Source of the DNA: Bradyrhizobium japonicum USDA 6
GTDB taxonomy: Bacteria > Pseudomonadota > Alphaproteobacteria > Rhizobiales > Xanthobacteraceae
NCBI RefSeq assembly: GCF_000284375.1
Contig: NC_017249.1
Location: forward strand, 2,272,001 to 2,336,000
Reading direction: 5' to 3'
DNA length: 64,000 bases
The number at the start of each line of letters is the position of its first letter. The stretch's first letter is position 1. This document shows positions 37,852-46,665 of the stretch, one piece after another. The position numbers and the translations under genes are program-made. Below the pieces are notes generated by a model. It was not told where the DNA came from, did not search any database, and saw only the letters and a list, made by a program, of their open reading frames with translations.

Positions 37852-37918
37852 GATTTTTGTACTGTCTTGCATAGAATGGGTGCGGTCAAGGATTAATTTG
37901 CGAGATGGTACAAAAATC
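37852..37918. promoter_or_regulatory. 11-bp inverted repeat flanking the GST/TetR divergent promoter
   Basis: GATTTTTGTAC (37852-37862) and GTACAAAAATC (37908-37918) are exact reverse complements 45 bp apart. The right arm lies on codons 2-5 of the TetR gene and the left arm about 65 bp before the GST start. This is a possible operator pair for the TetR protein. Confidence 0.5.
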
Positions 37919-38549
37919 GAAACCGCCAGCTGCTGCCAATCCGCCGAAGCGCCGCGGTCGACCGCGCGCCTACGAGCCCGAAGTCGCGCTCGGAAAGGCG
38001 CTCGACCTGTTCCGCCGGCAGGGCTTTGCCGCGACGTCGCTGGACGATCTCAGCGAAGCGACCGGCATGAACCGGCCGAGCCTCTACGGCGCTTTCGGCG
38101 ACAAGCGCGAGCTCTACATCAAGAGCTACCAGCGCTACCGCGAGGAGGCGCGCGCGGCGATGGTCGAGATCTTTCGCCAGGAGATGCCGGTGCGCCAGCG
38201 GCTCGAGCGCATCTTCGCGTCCGCGCTGAACATCTATCTCTCCGGCGAGACCGGTCCGCGCGGCTGCTTCACGGTGGTGACCGCGGCGTCCGAAGCCGTC
38301 GGCGATCCCGAGATCCGTGCCATGGTGCTGGATGGACTGACCGAGCTCGACAAGGCCTTTGCCAGTTGCTTTCGCCGCGCCAAGGAGAAGGGCGAGCTGC
38401 CCGCGAGCGCCGACCCGGCCGCGCTGGCGCAGCTCGCCTCCGCAACCGTGCATTCGATCGCCATCCGCTCCCGCGCGCGCGTGTCGCGCAAGGATCTCGA
38501 GGCGATCGTGAAGGGGGCGATTGACGTGATGGTGGGGGCCAAGCCCTAG
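37905..38549 (+). CDS. TetR/AcrR family transcriptional regulator
   Basis: A 214-residue repressor-type protein. The DNA-binding helix-turn-helix lies near residues 20-65 (KALDLFRRQGFAATSLDDLS, TGMNRPSLYGAFGDKRELY). The C-terminal domain (FTVVTAASEAVGDPEIR) resembles the TetR_C group found with oxidoreductase and GST targets. The gene diverges from the GST gene across 116 bp that holds an exact inverted repeat. The ligand is unknown. Confidence 0.9.
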   Translation: MVQKSKPPAAANPPKRRGRPRAYEPEVALGKALDLFRRQGFAATSLDDLSEATGMNRPSLYGAFGDKRELYIKSYQRYREEARAAMVEIFRQEMPVRQRLERIFASALNIYLSGETGPRGCFTVVTAASEAVGDPEIRAMVLDGLTELDKAFASCFRRAKEKGELPASADPAALAQLASATVHSIAIRSRARVSRKDLEAIVKGAIDVMVGAKP

Positions 38550-38551
38550 CT

Positions 38552-38577
38552 GTCGTCCCCGCGTTCGCGGGGACGAC
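38552..38577. terminator. Hairpin between converging TetR and chemoreceptor genes
   Basis: A nearly perfect palindrome with 12-bp arms, GTCGTCCCCGCG and CGCGGGGACGAC, directly after the TetR stop. It has no T run, so it is either a two-way terminator or a copy of a short genomic repeat. Confidence 0.6.
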
Positions 38578-38606
38578 ACCGGGGGTGAGGCGAGATCGTG
38601 GCCTCG

Positions 38607-40574
38607 CTACGCCGCGCGAATATGTGCGAGGAAGCGGTCCACCTCGTCCCGCAGCCGCTGCGACTGCTTCGACAGCTCGATCGCCGAGCCCAGCACTTCC
38701 TCGGCCGCCGTACCGGTCGCGGCGATGCCGGCGGTGACGCCGGAGATGTTTTGCGAGACCTCGCCGGTGCGGGCGGCCGCCTGCTGGACGTTCTGTGCGA
38801 TTTCCTGCGTTGCCGTGCCCTGCTGGCCGACGGCCGCGGCGATCGCGGCCGAAATCTCGTCGACCTGCTGGATTGTCGCGCAAATGGACTGGATGCCGTC
38901 TACTGCGCCTGTCGTCTCGCCCTGCACCGCCGTCACCTGCGCGCCGATCTCCTCGGTCGCCTTCGCGGTCTGGGTTGCGAGCGCCTTCACCTCGGAAGCA
39001 ACCACAGCAAAACCGCGCCCGGCTTCGCCGGCGCGCGCCGCCTCGATCGTCGCGTTGAGCGCGAGCAGATTGGTCTGCCCCGCGATGCCATTGATGAAGG
39101 AGACGACGTCGCCGATCTTCTGCGCGGCGTCTGCGAGGCTCTGGACCCGCGCGTTTGACTGCCGGCCGTCGCTTGCGGCCCTGCCGACGACTTCGGTCGC
39201 GTGGGCGAGGCGGCGGCTGATCTCGGTCATCGACGAGGACAATTCCTCCGCGGCGGCCGCGACCGTCTGCACGTTCTCCGAGGCCAGCGCCGAGGCCGAC
39301 GACACCGCGCGGGTCTGCTGCCGCGATCGTTCGACGATGCCGGACATCGAGCGCGCGGTGTGCTCCATCTCGACCGCGGCCGCGGACACCGTGGTGACGA
39401 CCTCACGGATGCTGGCCTCGAAATTGTCGGCCAGCGCGGCGAAGGCGCGGCGCTTCTCCGCTTCGGACCGCGCCTGGATGTCGGCTTGCTCCGCCTGAAG
39501 CTTGTTGAAGTTGACCGCATTGTCGCGGAACACCGCCACCGCCCTCACCATGGCGCCGACCTCGTCATTCGCCCTGGTGGCGGGAACGGCGACGTCGAGC
39601 CGGCCGTCGGCGAGCTCGCGCATCACCGATGTGATCGAGAGAATCGGGCGCGAGATGCTACGCGCGATGAGATAGCCGACGAGCGCCGCCAGCACGAGGC
39701 CGAGCGCGGCAATTCCGATCGCCAGCAGCCAGGCGCGGTCGGCGGAGGCCTCGTAATCGGCGTTGTCCATCACCAGTTCGACCGCGCCCAGCGGCTTTCC
39801 GGAAAAGTCCTTGATCGGTCCGAGCAGCGCGGCGACCGGCGTGTTGTCGAGCCGGGCCTGCCGCACGGTGAATCCGTCGCCGGCAGCGCGGCTGTAGTCA
39901 GCCGCATCGAAGAAGCTCCTGCCCTTCAGCGTGCCGCCGAACAGCTTGAAGCCCGCGCCGTCGGCGAGATGGAAGGCGACGTCGACATGGCGGCTGGCCT
40001 TGAAATCGTCGAGGAAGGGCTGGCCGAAGGTCAGGCCGAATTCGACCGTGCCGAGATGCTTAGCCCCTTGCGCGATCGGCACCACGCCGCGGATGCCGAG
40101 CCCGGCCACGCCACCTTCCAGACCGACCACGACCTTGTGGTCCTGGTTAGCAACGACGACGGTCTTGCGGAAGCCCGAGAGGTCGTCGCCGAACTTGGCC
40201 GGCTGGTGGACCCGCAGGTAGGAGGTCGCCGGCGGCACGTGGAACTGGAATTGATCGACGCCGTAGTCCGATTTGATGGCGGCGAATACCGGTCCGAACA
40301 GGCGCACCAGCGCCTCCCGGTCCTGCTTTGCCATCGCCTCCTGGGTCGCCGGCATCGCCGCCACCACGGCGCTCATCGCGGCGGCGCGGTGCGATTCCTC
40401 GGCGATGCGCGACTGCAAGGCATCGTAATGGCTGCGCAGCTCCCGCTGGTCGGCCCGGTCGATGATCCCGGCGATGATCCACATCGCTCCGAGCACTGCA
40501 AACAGCGCGGTCGCCGCCGCAGTCACCGCCAGCGCAACCGTGATCCGCATCCTGAGGCCGAGCGATGCCCGCAT
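38607..40574 (-). CDS. Methyl-accepting chemotaxis protein
   Basis: A 655-residue membrane chemoreceptor. TM1 is about residues 9-37; a periplasmic Cache-like sensor domain follows ([38 protein letters not shown]); TM2 is [20 protein letters not shown]; then a HAMP domain and the signalling hairpin with [20 protein letters not shown] at its tip. The sensor resembles those binding small organic acids or amino acids. I start at 40574, where the TM1 leader begins; the long upstream frame is not protein-like. No C-terminal CheR-docking pentapeptide is obvious (ends FLAHIRAA). Confidence 0.94.
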   Translation of the reverse strand: MRASLGLRMRITVALAVTAAATALFAVLGAMWIIAGIIDRADQRELRSHYDALQSRIAEESHRAAAMSAVVAAMPATQEAMAKQDREALVRLFGPVFAAIKSDYGVDQFQFHVPPATSYLRVHQPAKFGDDLSGFRKTVVVANQDHKVVVGLEGGVAGLGIRGVVPIAQGAKHLGTVEFGLTFGQPFLDDFKASRHVDVAFHLADGAGFKLFGGTLKGRSFFDAADYSRAAGDGFTVRQARLDNTPVAALLGPIKDFSGKPLGAVELVMDNADYEASADRAWLLAIGIAALGLVLAALVGYLIARSISRPILSITSVMRELADGRLDVAVPATRANDEVGAMVRAVAVFRDNAVNFNKLQAEQADIQARSEAEKRRAFAALADNFEASIREVVTTVSAAAVEMEHTARSMSGIVERSRQQTRAVSSASALASENVQTVAAAAEELSSSMTEISRRLAHATEVVGRAASDGRQSNARVQSLADAAQKIGDVVSFINGIAGQTNLLALNATIEAARAGEAGRGFAVVASEVKALATQTAKATEEIGAQVTAVQGETTGAVDGIQSICATIQQVDEISAAIAAAVGQQGTATQEIAQNVQQAAARTGEVSQNISGVTAGIAATGTAAEEVLGSAIELSKQSQRLRDEVDRFLAHIRAA

Positions 40575-40592
40575 GTCCGACTCGTTGTTTGA

Positions 40593-40609
40593 GCGTTGGT
40601 TAACAACGC
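40593..40609. promoter_or_regulatory. Palindrome just upstream of the chemoreceptor gene
   Basis: GCGTTG (40593-40598) and CAACGC (40604-40609) flank GTTAA, 19 bp before the chemoreceptor start. It could be an operator or a hairpin over the ribosome site. Confidence 0.35.
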
Positions 40610-40671
40610 CTATCAACTTCTCGCTAAGAGAGGGTGAACGAGGACGGGACGACAACCGAGGGTGAAGAGCC

Positions 40672-41637
40672 CTAATACCCCCGTGCGCGGTCCACCACGT
40701 TCTCCAGCGCACCGCCGGCCTCGAACTTTGCGATTTGCTCGGCGACATAGGCCGAGATTGCATCCGCATCGGTGTCGGCCGCGTTGTGCGGCGTCAGCAC
40801 CACCTTCGGATGGGTCCAGAACCGGCTGTCGGCCGGCTGCGGCTCCTGCACGAAGACGTCGAGCGAGACCGCGCCCAGCGTGCCGTCGTCGAGGCAGGCC
40901 AGGATGTCGGCTTCGTTCTGCAGTCCGCCGCGGCCGGCATTGATCAGCACGGGCGCGCCGAGCGGGCTGTTGCGATTGAGCTTGGCGAAGACCTCGCGGT
41001 TGAGGATGCCGTGCGTATCGGGCGTCAACGGCAGCAGTGACACCAGGATGTCGGTCTTGCGCAGGAACGCATCCATGCCCGCGGTGCCGTGGAAGCACTC
41101 GACGCCCTCGATCGTGCGCGGGCTGCGGCTCCAGCCGGCAACGCGGAAACCGAGCCGGCGCAGCACGTCGGCGGCATCGGCACCCAGCGTGCCAAGCCCC
41201 ATCACGCCGACGGTGACGGCGCTCGCCGGCCATTGATATTGCGGCTCCCAGCGTTTCGCGCGCTGCGAGTCCCGCAGGTACAGCTCCTGGCGGTGGTGCA
41301 TCAGCACGTGCAGCACGACATATTCGGTCATGCGATTGGTGAGATCAGGCACGGCGACGCGCACCAGCGGCACGTCGGGCAGGCTCCTGTCGGCCATCAG
41401 CGCGTCGACGCCGGCGCCCAGATTGAAGATCGCACGCAGATTGGGGAAAGAGCCGAGGTCGCCCGGCACCGGCTTCCACACCGCGGCATAGTGCACCTCG
41501 GCCGGATCGAGCCCGGCGTCGGGCAGCAGCACCACGCGGCGGCCGCCGCAGACCGCGTCGAACCGGGCCTTCCAGCGCTCCGGCAGCCAGTTCTGCTGCG
41601 TGCTGTTGATCAGGACGGCCAGTGTGCCCATGCTCAT
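40672..41637 (-). CDS. ghrA: D-2-hydroxyacid dehydrogenase, glyoxylate/hydroxypyruvate reductase A-like
   Basis: A 321-residue NAD(P)-dependent dehydrogenase close in size to E. coli GhrA. The Rossmann motif is [14 protein letters not shown]; the substrate loop INAGRGG and the catalytic pair in [10 protein letters not shown] and LTPHNAA are present. The enzyme reduces glyoxylate or hydroxypyruvate. I start at 41637 ([10 protein letters not shown]); a longer frame upstream is a shadow. It lies 97 bp upstream of the chemoreceptor gene on the same strand. Confidence 0.88.
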   Translation of the reverse strand: MSMGTLAVLINSTQQNWLPERWKARFDAVCGGRRVVLLPDAGLDPAEVHYAAVWKPVPGDLGSFPNLRAIFNLGAGVDALMADRSLPDVPLVRVAVPDLTNRMTEYVVLHVLMHHRQELYLRDSQRAKRWEPQYQWPASAVTVGVMGLGTLGADAADVLRRLGFRVAGWSRSPRTIEGVECFHGTAGMDAFLRKTDILVSLLPLTPDTHGILNREVFAKLNRNSPLGAPVLINAGRGGLQNEADILACLDDGTLGAVSLDVFVQEPQPADSRFWTHPKVVLTPHNAADTDADAISAYVAEQIAKFEAGGALENVVDRARGY

Positions 41638-41720
41638 TCGAAGTGCCTCGTCGGTTCCGCTTTGAAAACCCTCCTTGGCACGATCCGACGGATTTTTCTC
41701 GCAAATTTTTTCCGCAGTCC

Positions 41721-41747
41721 TGTCGGGGCGGGGCATATTGGATCGTC
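41721..41747 (+). promoter_or_regulatory. Predicted ECF sigma promoter 1 (TGTCGG-N17-CGTC)
   Basis: TGTCGG (41721-41726), 17 bp, CGTC (41744-41747) followed by TTG, 31 bp before the DGPF start. The same element stands before 43524 and 48768. Confidence 0.7.
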
Positions 41748-41778
41748 TTGAAAACAAGCGTTCAGGAAGGTGCTGCCC

Positions 41779-42147
41779 ATGCTTTATGCGATCCTCTGCT
41801 ATCACGACGAGGACTTCGTCGGCTCCTGGAGCAAGGACCAGGACGAGGCCGTGATGAAGAAGCTCGCCGTGGTGCAGGACAAGCTCACACAGCAGGGCCG
41901 GCTGGGTCCGGTGGCGCGGCTGCTGCCGACCACGGCGGCGGCGACGCTGCGCAAGGAAGACCCGCCGCTGGTGCTCGACGGCCCCTATGCCGAGACCAAG
42001 GAGCAATTGCTCGGCTTCTACATCGTGGATTGCAAGAATCTCGACGAGGCGCTCGACGTGGCGCGCGACCTCGGCGCGGCCAATCCCGGCGGCGCCTATG
42101 AGGTGCGCCCCGTCGGCGTATTCCGGCCCGGAGGAATTTCGGCGTGA
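41779..42147 (+). CDS. YCII-related (DGPF) domain protein, sigma factor partner
   Basis: A 122-residue YciI-related protein with the DGPF-type motif in LVLDGPYAETKEQLLGFYIVD. Such proteins are constant neighbours of ECF42-type sigma factors, and one is encoded here with a 4-bp overlap (GTGA). Their molecular role is not settled. An AGGAAGG site precedes the ATG at 41779. The gene is preceded by the TGTCGG-N17-CGTC element, so it is probably switched on by the sigma factor it is linked with. Confidence 0.9.
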   Translation: MLYAILCYHDEDFVGSWSKDQDEAVMKKLAVVQDKLTQQGRLGPVARLLPTTAAATLRKEDPPLVLDGPYAETKEQLLGFYIVDCKNLDEALDVARDLGAANPGGAYEVRPVGVFRPGGISA

Positions 42148-43445
42148 GTGACACCGACACCGCCTGGATCGAGACCGCGCTGACCTCGGCGCGACCCCAG
42201 GCGGTCGGCGCGCTGCTGCGCTATTTCCGCGATCTCGACACCGCCGAAGAGGCCTTCCAGAACGCGTGCCTGCGCGCGCTCAAGACCTGGCCGCAGAACG
42301 GGCCGCCGCGCGATCCCGCGGCCTGGCTGATCATGGTCGGCCGCAACGTCGCCATCGACGAGGTCCGCCGCGCCCGCAAGCAGCAGCCGCTGCCGGACGA
42401 TGACCAGGCCATCTCCGATCTCGACGACGCCGAGGGCGCGCTCGCCGAGCGGCTCGACGGCTCGCACTACCGCGACGACATCCTGCGGCTGATGTTCATC
42501 TGCTGCCATCCGCAGCTGCCGGCGACCCAGCAGATCGCGCTGGCGCTGCGCATCGTCTCCGGCCTCACCGTGAAGCAGATCGCGCGCGCCTTCCTGGTCT
42601 CGGAAGCCGCGATGGAGCAGCGCATCACCCGCGCCAAGGCGAAGGTCGCCGAGGCCGGGGCGCCGTTCGAAACGCCCGGCGCGGTCGAACGCTCCGAGCG
42701 GCTCGCCGGCGTTGCCGCAATGATCTACCTGATCTTCAACGAAGGCTATTCGGCCAGCGGCGACACGGCGGAGATCCGAAAGCCGCTCTGCGAGGAAGCG
42801 ATCCGGCTGGCGCGGTTGCTGCTGCGGCTGTTCCAGAGCGAGCCGGAGATCATGGGGCTCGCGGCGCTGCTGCTGTTGCAGCATGCGCGCAGCGCCGCGC
42901 GCTTTGCCGCGGACGGCGCGGTGATCCTGCTCGACGACCAGGATCGTACGTTGTGGAACGGCAACATGATCGCGGAAGGCCTCGCGCTGATCGACAAGGC
43001 GATGCGCCATCGCCGCAGCGGCCCCTATCAGGTCCAGGCCGCGATCGCCGCGCTGCATGCGCGCGCGTCGACGCCCGAGGAAACCGACTGGACGCAGATC
43101 GACCTGCTCTACGGCGCGCTCGAACTGATGCAGCCGTCGCCGGTGGTGACGCTCAACCGCGCGGTTGCGGTCTCCAAGGTGCGCGGGCCGCAAGCGGCGC
43201 TCGAGCTGATCGAGCCGCTGGCGCCGAAACTCGCCAACTACTTTCATTTCCACGGCGTGCGTGGTGCCTTCCTGATGCAGCTCGGCCGTAACGACGAAGC
43301 CCGCATCGCCTTCGACCGCGCCATCGCGCTCGCCAATACTTCGGCGGAAGCCGCCCATATCCGCATGCACATTGATCGCCTGATCCGGGACAGCCAGCCG
43401 AAAGGCGGTAACGGGAGCGCCAGGCAGGGCGCAAAGGCAAAGTGA
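42144..43445 (+). CDS. ECF RNA polymerase sigma factor, ECF42-like, with C-terminal TPR-type extension
   Basis: A 433-residue protein, far longer than a normal ECF sigma factor. Region 2 covers about 20-80 (RYFRDLDTAEEAFQNACLRA, RNVAIDEVRR) and region 4 about 115-168 (LTVKQIARAFLVSEAAMEQR). The remaining 260 residues are helical with repeat character (DUF6596/TPR-like), as in the ECF42 group, which has no classical anti-sigma factor and uses the extension for control. It starts with GTG inside the DGPF stop. Two more operons nearby share its own promoter motif. Confidence 0.92.
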   Translation: MSDTDTAWIETALTSARPQAVGALLRYFRDLDTAEEAFQNACLRALKTWPQNGPPRDPAAWLIMVGRNVAIDEVRRARKQQPLPDDDQAISDLDDAEGALAERLDGSHYRDDILRLMFICCHPQLPATQQIALALRIVSGLTVKQIARAFLVSEAAMEQRITRAKAKVAEAGAPFETPGAVERSERLAGVAAMIYLIFNEGYSASGDTAEIRKPLCEEAIRLARLLLRLFQSEPEIMGLAALLLLQHARSAARFAADGAVILLDDQDRTLWNGNMIAEGLALIDKAMRHRRSGPYQVQAAIAALHARASTPEETDWTQIDLLYGALELMQPSPVVTLNRAVAVSKVRGPQAALELIEPLAPKLANYFHFHGVRGAFLMQLGRNDEARIAFDRAIALANTSAEAAHIRMHIDRLIRDSQPKGGNGSARQGAKAK

Positions 43446-43469
43446 CGGCCAAAATTTCGTCCCGCCGAT

Positions 43470-43496
43470 TGTCGGCTCCCGCCGTTCCCCTTCGTC
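43470..43496 (+). promoter_or_regulatory. Predicted ECF sigma promoter 2 (TGTCGG-N17-CGTC)
   Basis: TGTCGG (43470-43475), 17 bp, CGTC (43493-43496) followed by TTA, 27 bp before the SRPBCC start. Same spacing and ends as the copies at 41721 and 48642. Confidence 0.7.
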
Positions 43497-43523
43497 TTAA
43501 TCCCATATCCAGGGAGTCCAATC

Positions 43524-44060
43524 ATGCTGAAAGCCATTGCCATCATCGCCGTCGTGCTCGCCGTCGGCATAGCCGCGGTCCTCGTCTTCGCATTGACAAA
43601 ACCCGATACGTTCCGTGTCGAGCGCTCGCTCGCCGTGAAGGCGCCGGCCGATGCGATTTATCCACACGTTGCCGATTTCCATTTCTGGATGAGCTGGTCG
43701 CCCTATGAGGATCGCGACCCCGCCATGAAGCGTACCTTCGGCAGAACCGCGTCAGGCAAGGGCGCGACCTATGCCTGGGACGGCAACAACAATGTCGGCG
43801 CCGGGCATATGGAGATCCTCGAGGCGAGCACGCCGTCGAAGCTTCGCATCAAGCTCGATTTCGAGCGCCCGTTCGAAGGCCATAACACCGCCGAGTTCAC
43901 CTTTGTGCCGCAAGGCGATGCCACACTGGTCACATGGGCGATGTACGGTCCGGCGCCGTTCATGTCCAAGGTGATGCAGGTGTTCATCAACATGGACAAC
44001 ATGATCGGCAAGGACTTCGAGGCCGGCCTCGCCAGCCTGAAGAAGCTCACCGAGAAGTAA
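43524..44060 (+). CDS. SRPBCC family protein with N-terminal membrane anchor
   Basis: A 178-residue protein. One hydrophobic segment (about 4-25, AIAIIAVVLAVGIAAVLVFA) anchors or exports it; the rest is a START/polyketide cyclase-like (SRPBCC) domain with VERSLAVKAPADAIYPHVAD and FTFVPQGDATLVTWAMYG. The fold binds hydrophobic ligands. It begins 79 bp after the sigma gene behind its own copy of the proposed ECF promoter and is followed by a VOC gene. Ligand unknown. Confidence 0.88.
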   Translation: MLKAIAIIAVVLAVGIAAVLVFALTKPDTFRVERSLAVKAPADAIYPHVADFHFWMSWSPYEDRDPAMKRTFGRTASGKGATYAWDGNNNVGAGHMEILEASTPSKLRIKLDFERPFEGHNTAEFTFVPQGDATLVTWAMYGPAPFMSKVMQVFINMDNMIGKDFEAGLASLKKLTEK

Positions 44061-44168
44061 CCAGGCTTGCTGCCCAAGGCGCAGCTGAGGAGCTGCCAAG
44101 AAACTGCAAGAAACTGCAAGGAACTGCCAGGGAATCGACAAGAAAACGAAGAGAAGAGGAGAGAAACG

Positions 44169-44582
44169 ATGATCAATGCCTATCTGTTCTATCAGGACAC
44201 CTGCGAAGCGGCGTTCAACTTCTACGCCAAGATTCTGGGCGGCAAGATCGACGCCATGATGCGCTCATCGGAAGCACCGCCGGACATGCCCGCCGCGCCC
44301 GGCCGCGAGAAGATGATCATGCATGCGCGGATGTCGCTGCCCGACGGCAGTGTGCTGATGGCCTCCGACGCGCCACCCGAGCATTTTCAGAAAGCCCAGG
44401 GCTTTTCGGTCTCGCTCACGGTCACGGACCCCGCGGATGGCGAGCGCAAGTTCAACGCGCTCGCCGACGGCGGCACTGTCACCATGCCCTTCAGCAAGAC
44501 GTTCTGGGCCAAGGGCTTTGGCATGTGCGTCGACAAGTTCGGCATTCCCTGGATGGTGAACTGCCCGGCCGAGGGAATGTGA
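44169..44582 (+). CDS. VOC family protein (PhnB/glyoxalase-like)
   Basis: A 137-residue protein of the PhnB-type vicinal oxygen chelate group: YLFYQDTCEAAFNFYAKILG at the N-terminus, MIMHARMSLPDG and the C-terminal FGMCVDKFGIPWMVN. Members are often encoded next to SRPBCC, DGPF and ECF sigma genes. Enzymatic activity is unknown. Ribosome site AGGAGA lies 6 bp upstream of the ATG at 44169. Confidence 0.9.
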   Translation: MINAYLFYQDTCEAAFNFYAKILGGKIDAMMRSSEAPPDMPAAPGREKMIMHARMSLPDGSVLMASDAPPEHFQKAQGFSVSLTVTDPADGERKFNALADGGTVTMPFSKTFWAKGFGMCVDKFGIPWMVNCPAEGM

Positions 44583-44615
44583 CAGGCGTGACCGCCTGAT
44601 GCGCCAAGCCGTGAT

Positions 44616-44641
44616 CCCTCTCCCGTAGTTGCGGGAGAGGG
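44616..44641. repeat. Short palindromic repeat, family B (terminator-like)
   Basis: Arms CCCTCTCCCG and CGGGAGAGGG around a 6-nt loop, between the VOC gene and a converging gene. The arm sequence matches the core of the repeat units at 5262-5394. Confidence 0.65.
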
Positions 44642-44689
44642 CCACTTATGCTGTCGGCATGTCGTAGTGCCGGTCGGCCGGATGCTCGC

Positions 44690-45046
44690 TCACCGGAGCG
44701 ATCCGGTCACGTCATCGCTTGGCGGGGACGGTTCGACGCAGCGAGGGCAGATCACGAGTTTCGAGCCAAGCTGCCTATCGTTCTCCGCCTCGATTTCGTC
44801 GTGGATCGCCCACCACGCCTCGGAGTACGGGCGCAAGGTGCCGAGCACTCTTTCCCGCTCCTGATTGGGATTGTCCTGCACGGGCGCCGGGTTCGCTGCG
44901 CTCCGCTTTGTGGGACGGTGATGGGCTTGGTTCGGATCCCGGCCGAGGCCGTCCCATGCGATCGGTCGGCGCTCCTGCGCCGGCGCCGCCGCGCATCCGA
45001 GGAGCGCTGCGCAAAAAGTGAGCAAGACGAAGCCGTGACGGAGCAT
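44690..45046 (-). CDS. Hypothetical lipoprotein
   Basis: A 118-residue protein with a short positively charged start, a hydrophobic stretch and a lipobox-like LLGC (Cys18), so probably a lipoprotein. The mature part is polar, with RPYSEAWWAIHDEIEAENDR as its most distinctive segment and a CPRC pair near the C-terminus (about 100-103). No family recognised. It converges on the VOC gene. Confidence 0.65.
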   Translation of the reverse strand: MLRHGFVLLTFCAALLGCAAAPAQERRPIAWDGLGRDPNQAHHRPTKRSAANPAPVQDNPNQERERVLGTLRPYSEAWWAIHDEIEAENDRQLGSKLVICPRCVEPSPPSDDVTGSLR

Positions 45047-45331
45047 GCCGGACCCTTGGTGCGGTACGCAACACGCAAACTCCGCGTGCGGAGCCTTGCA
45101 TCGCGCCGGTTAAATGGAACCTAAGGGAAACGACGTGGCCGCCAGGCCCAATATGGAATCGTGCTCTCGCATCACATTGCGAGAGCAGTGAGGCCGCTTC
45201 GTGAAATGATGCGGATCGCATCGCACAACAACTGGCGAAATATTAGGCTGTGAACTCCACGATAGAATCGCTAATAATTTCTTCATAAATTTTACAAACG
45301 GGGTGGGCGCAACTTAGAAGGGGAGCGACCG

Positions 45332-45424
45332 ATGGCAGCGGCGCTACAAATCAATTTTGCACTTTGGGGCATGCTCATCTGCGCGACCTTGGAATTGGCG
45401 CAGACCATCCAGAGGCTCTACTAG
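45332..45424 (+). CDS. Small hydrophobic protein, 30 aa
   Basis: A 30-residue frame, MAAALQINFALWGMLICATL and ten further residues, predicted to span the membrane once. A strong AGGGGAG site sits 7 bp before the ATG, which is the main argument that it is translated. The upstream region is AT-rich, suitable for a promoter. No family recognised. Confidence 0.5.
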   Translation: MAAALQINFALWGMLICATLELAQTIQRLY

Positions 45425-45472
45425 GCCCGATGAAATGCGTGACCGGCGCAATTTCGCCGTCGCGCGTGCCTG

Positions 45473-45865
45473 CTAGCCCACCAGCAACGCGATGAGCGTG
45501 AAGCTGACGCTCGCGATCACGATCATCGAGAGGATGTAGTTGCGCGGCCGTGCCGTTCGCGCGCGCGGCGGTCTCTGCCGCTGCAGTGGTTCGCTCACCC
45601 GCCATGCGGGCTCCGATGGCGCCAGCGCAGCCTCTGCGCCCGAGCCGATGTATTTCACATAGAGCTCGAGCAGCCGCAGCTCGGACGGCAGGTCCATCAG
45701 GCCCTCGCGGTGGCGCCGCGATAGCAGTTCGAATTCGACGGTTTCCTGGGAGCTCAACTGGCCAAGGACAATGCGTCCCTGGTCCGACAGGCGGTAGTGA
45801 AAATCGATGGGCTGCACGGCCTGCGACTGGTTTGAAAATGAGTAATCTTGAAAAAGCGGAACCAT
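45473..45865 (-). CDS. Hypothetical protein with C-terminal membrane segment
   Basis: A 130-residue protein. The soluble part (about 1-105) includes FHYRLSDQGRIVLGQLSS and ELRLLELYVKYIGSG; the last 20 residues (ILSMIVIASVSFTLIALLVG) form a single tail anchor. No family recognised. It converges on the 30-residue frame at 45332. The nearby 240 bp on its upstream side hold no gene. Confidence 0.65.
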   Translation of the reverse strand: MVPLFQDYSFSNQSQAVQPIDFHYRLSDQGRIVLGQLSSQETVEFELLSRRHREGLMDLPSELRLLELYVKYIGSGAEAALAPSEPAWRVSEPLQRQRPPRARTARPRNYILSMIVIASVSFTLIALLVG

Positions 45866-46105
45866 CCTAGTCTGTGACCATTGCTGCGATTATGACGGCC
45901 CTGCAGCCATCGTGGCCCGAGCGGCCTCAATCTGGACGGGACCATCATAGACGGTCGGAAAAAGCCGGAAACCGCGTAAATTGGGCAGGCATTGCCAAGC
46001 GGTTGAGCGGATTACGTGTCCGGATCGTCGAAATTTTGCAAAACTGCCTAATCGCCGGACAGCGGCGGATGCAGCCCGGTCACATCGCTGGCGGCCGCCT
46101 GTTGC

Positions 46106-46543
46106 TCAGCGGCAGCGTGGATAGATCGCCGCAAGGTCGCGGCCCTTCAGCAAAAGCAATCTGGACGAGAGGCCACCGTGCCGGCTGATCCAGTTGCGCA
46201 CCGGGCCGGGATAGGCCTGCAGCACCGCGTCGGAGGCTTCGGGCTCGGCATAAAAGCGCCCGCGCCGGTCGACCGAACGCGCCGCGTGGAAGCCGAGTAT
46301 CGCGCGTTTGGTGACGCAGATGCGCTCGCCCGGCACGATGCTCAGCACCAGCGTGCAGGCGGACAGGCACGGACCATCGATCACCACGCGCTCGCCGCTC
46401 TCGCGCACCTGCTCGAACAGGTCGAGGAACGGCCCGACCTCTCCGCCCGGCGACTGGATGATGCGGATTTCAGCCATGGCGGGGGTAGCGGCGAGCAACG
46501 CGGATGCGAGCATCCAGGCACCAACAAAGAACATGCGTCGCAT
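46106..46543 (-). CDS. Exported protein of the ClpP/crotonase-like (COG3904-type) group
   Basis: A 145-residue protein with a signal peptide (about 1-24, AMA-EI). The mature domain has IIQSPGGEVGPFLDLFEQVR and VIDGPCLSACTLVLS, the segment around the nucleophile in ClpP-fold periplasmic proteins of Bradyrhizobium; here the serine sits in CLSACT. The C-terminus is short. Function unknown. GGAG lies 7 bp before the start at 46543. A palindromic repeat separates it from the SDR gene upstream. Confidence 0.75.
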   Translation of the reverse strand: MRRMFFVGAWMLASALLAATPAMAEIRIIQSPGGEVGPFLDLFEQVRESGERVVIDGPCLSACTLVLSIVPGERICVTKRAILGFHAARSVDRRGRFYAEPEASDAVLQAYPGPVRNWISRHGGLSSRLLLLKGRDLAAIYPRCR

Positions 46544-46570
46544 GGAGCACTCCACAAGCTCGATCCCGCA

Positions 46571-46651
46571 GGGTGGGCAAAGCGTAGCCCACCAATGGCG
46601 TCGCAAATCTGGAGGGAGGGTGGGCACGGCGCTTCGCGCCTTTGCCCACCC
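46571..46651. repeat. Palindromic intergenic element, family A, copy 1
   Basis: Terminal 12-bp inverted repeat GGGTGGGCAAAG (46571-46582) and CTTTGCCCACCC (46640-46651). A second copy is at 53537-53622; the right 40 bp, including GGTGGGCACGGCGCTTCGCG, are the same in both. Confidence 0.85.
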
Positions 46652-46665
46652 CACAAATCCTGTGC

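Noticed and set aside
39201..40592. A 463-codon plus-strand frame across the chemoreceptor gene
   Set aside because: Shadow frame; the minus-strand chemoreceptor has intact domains.
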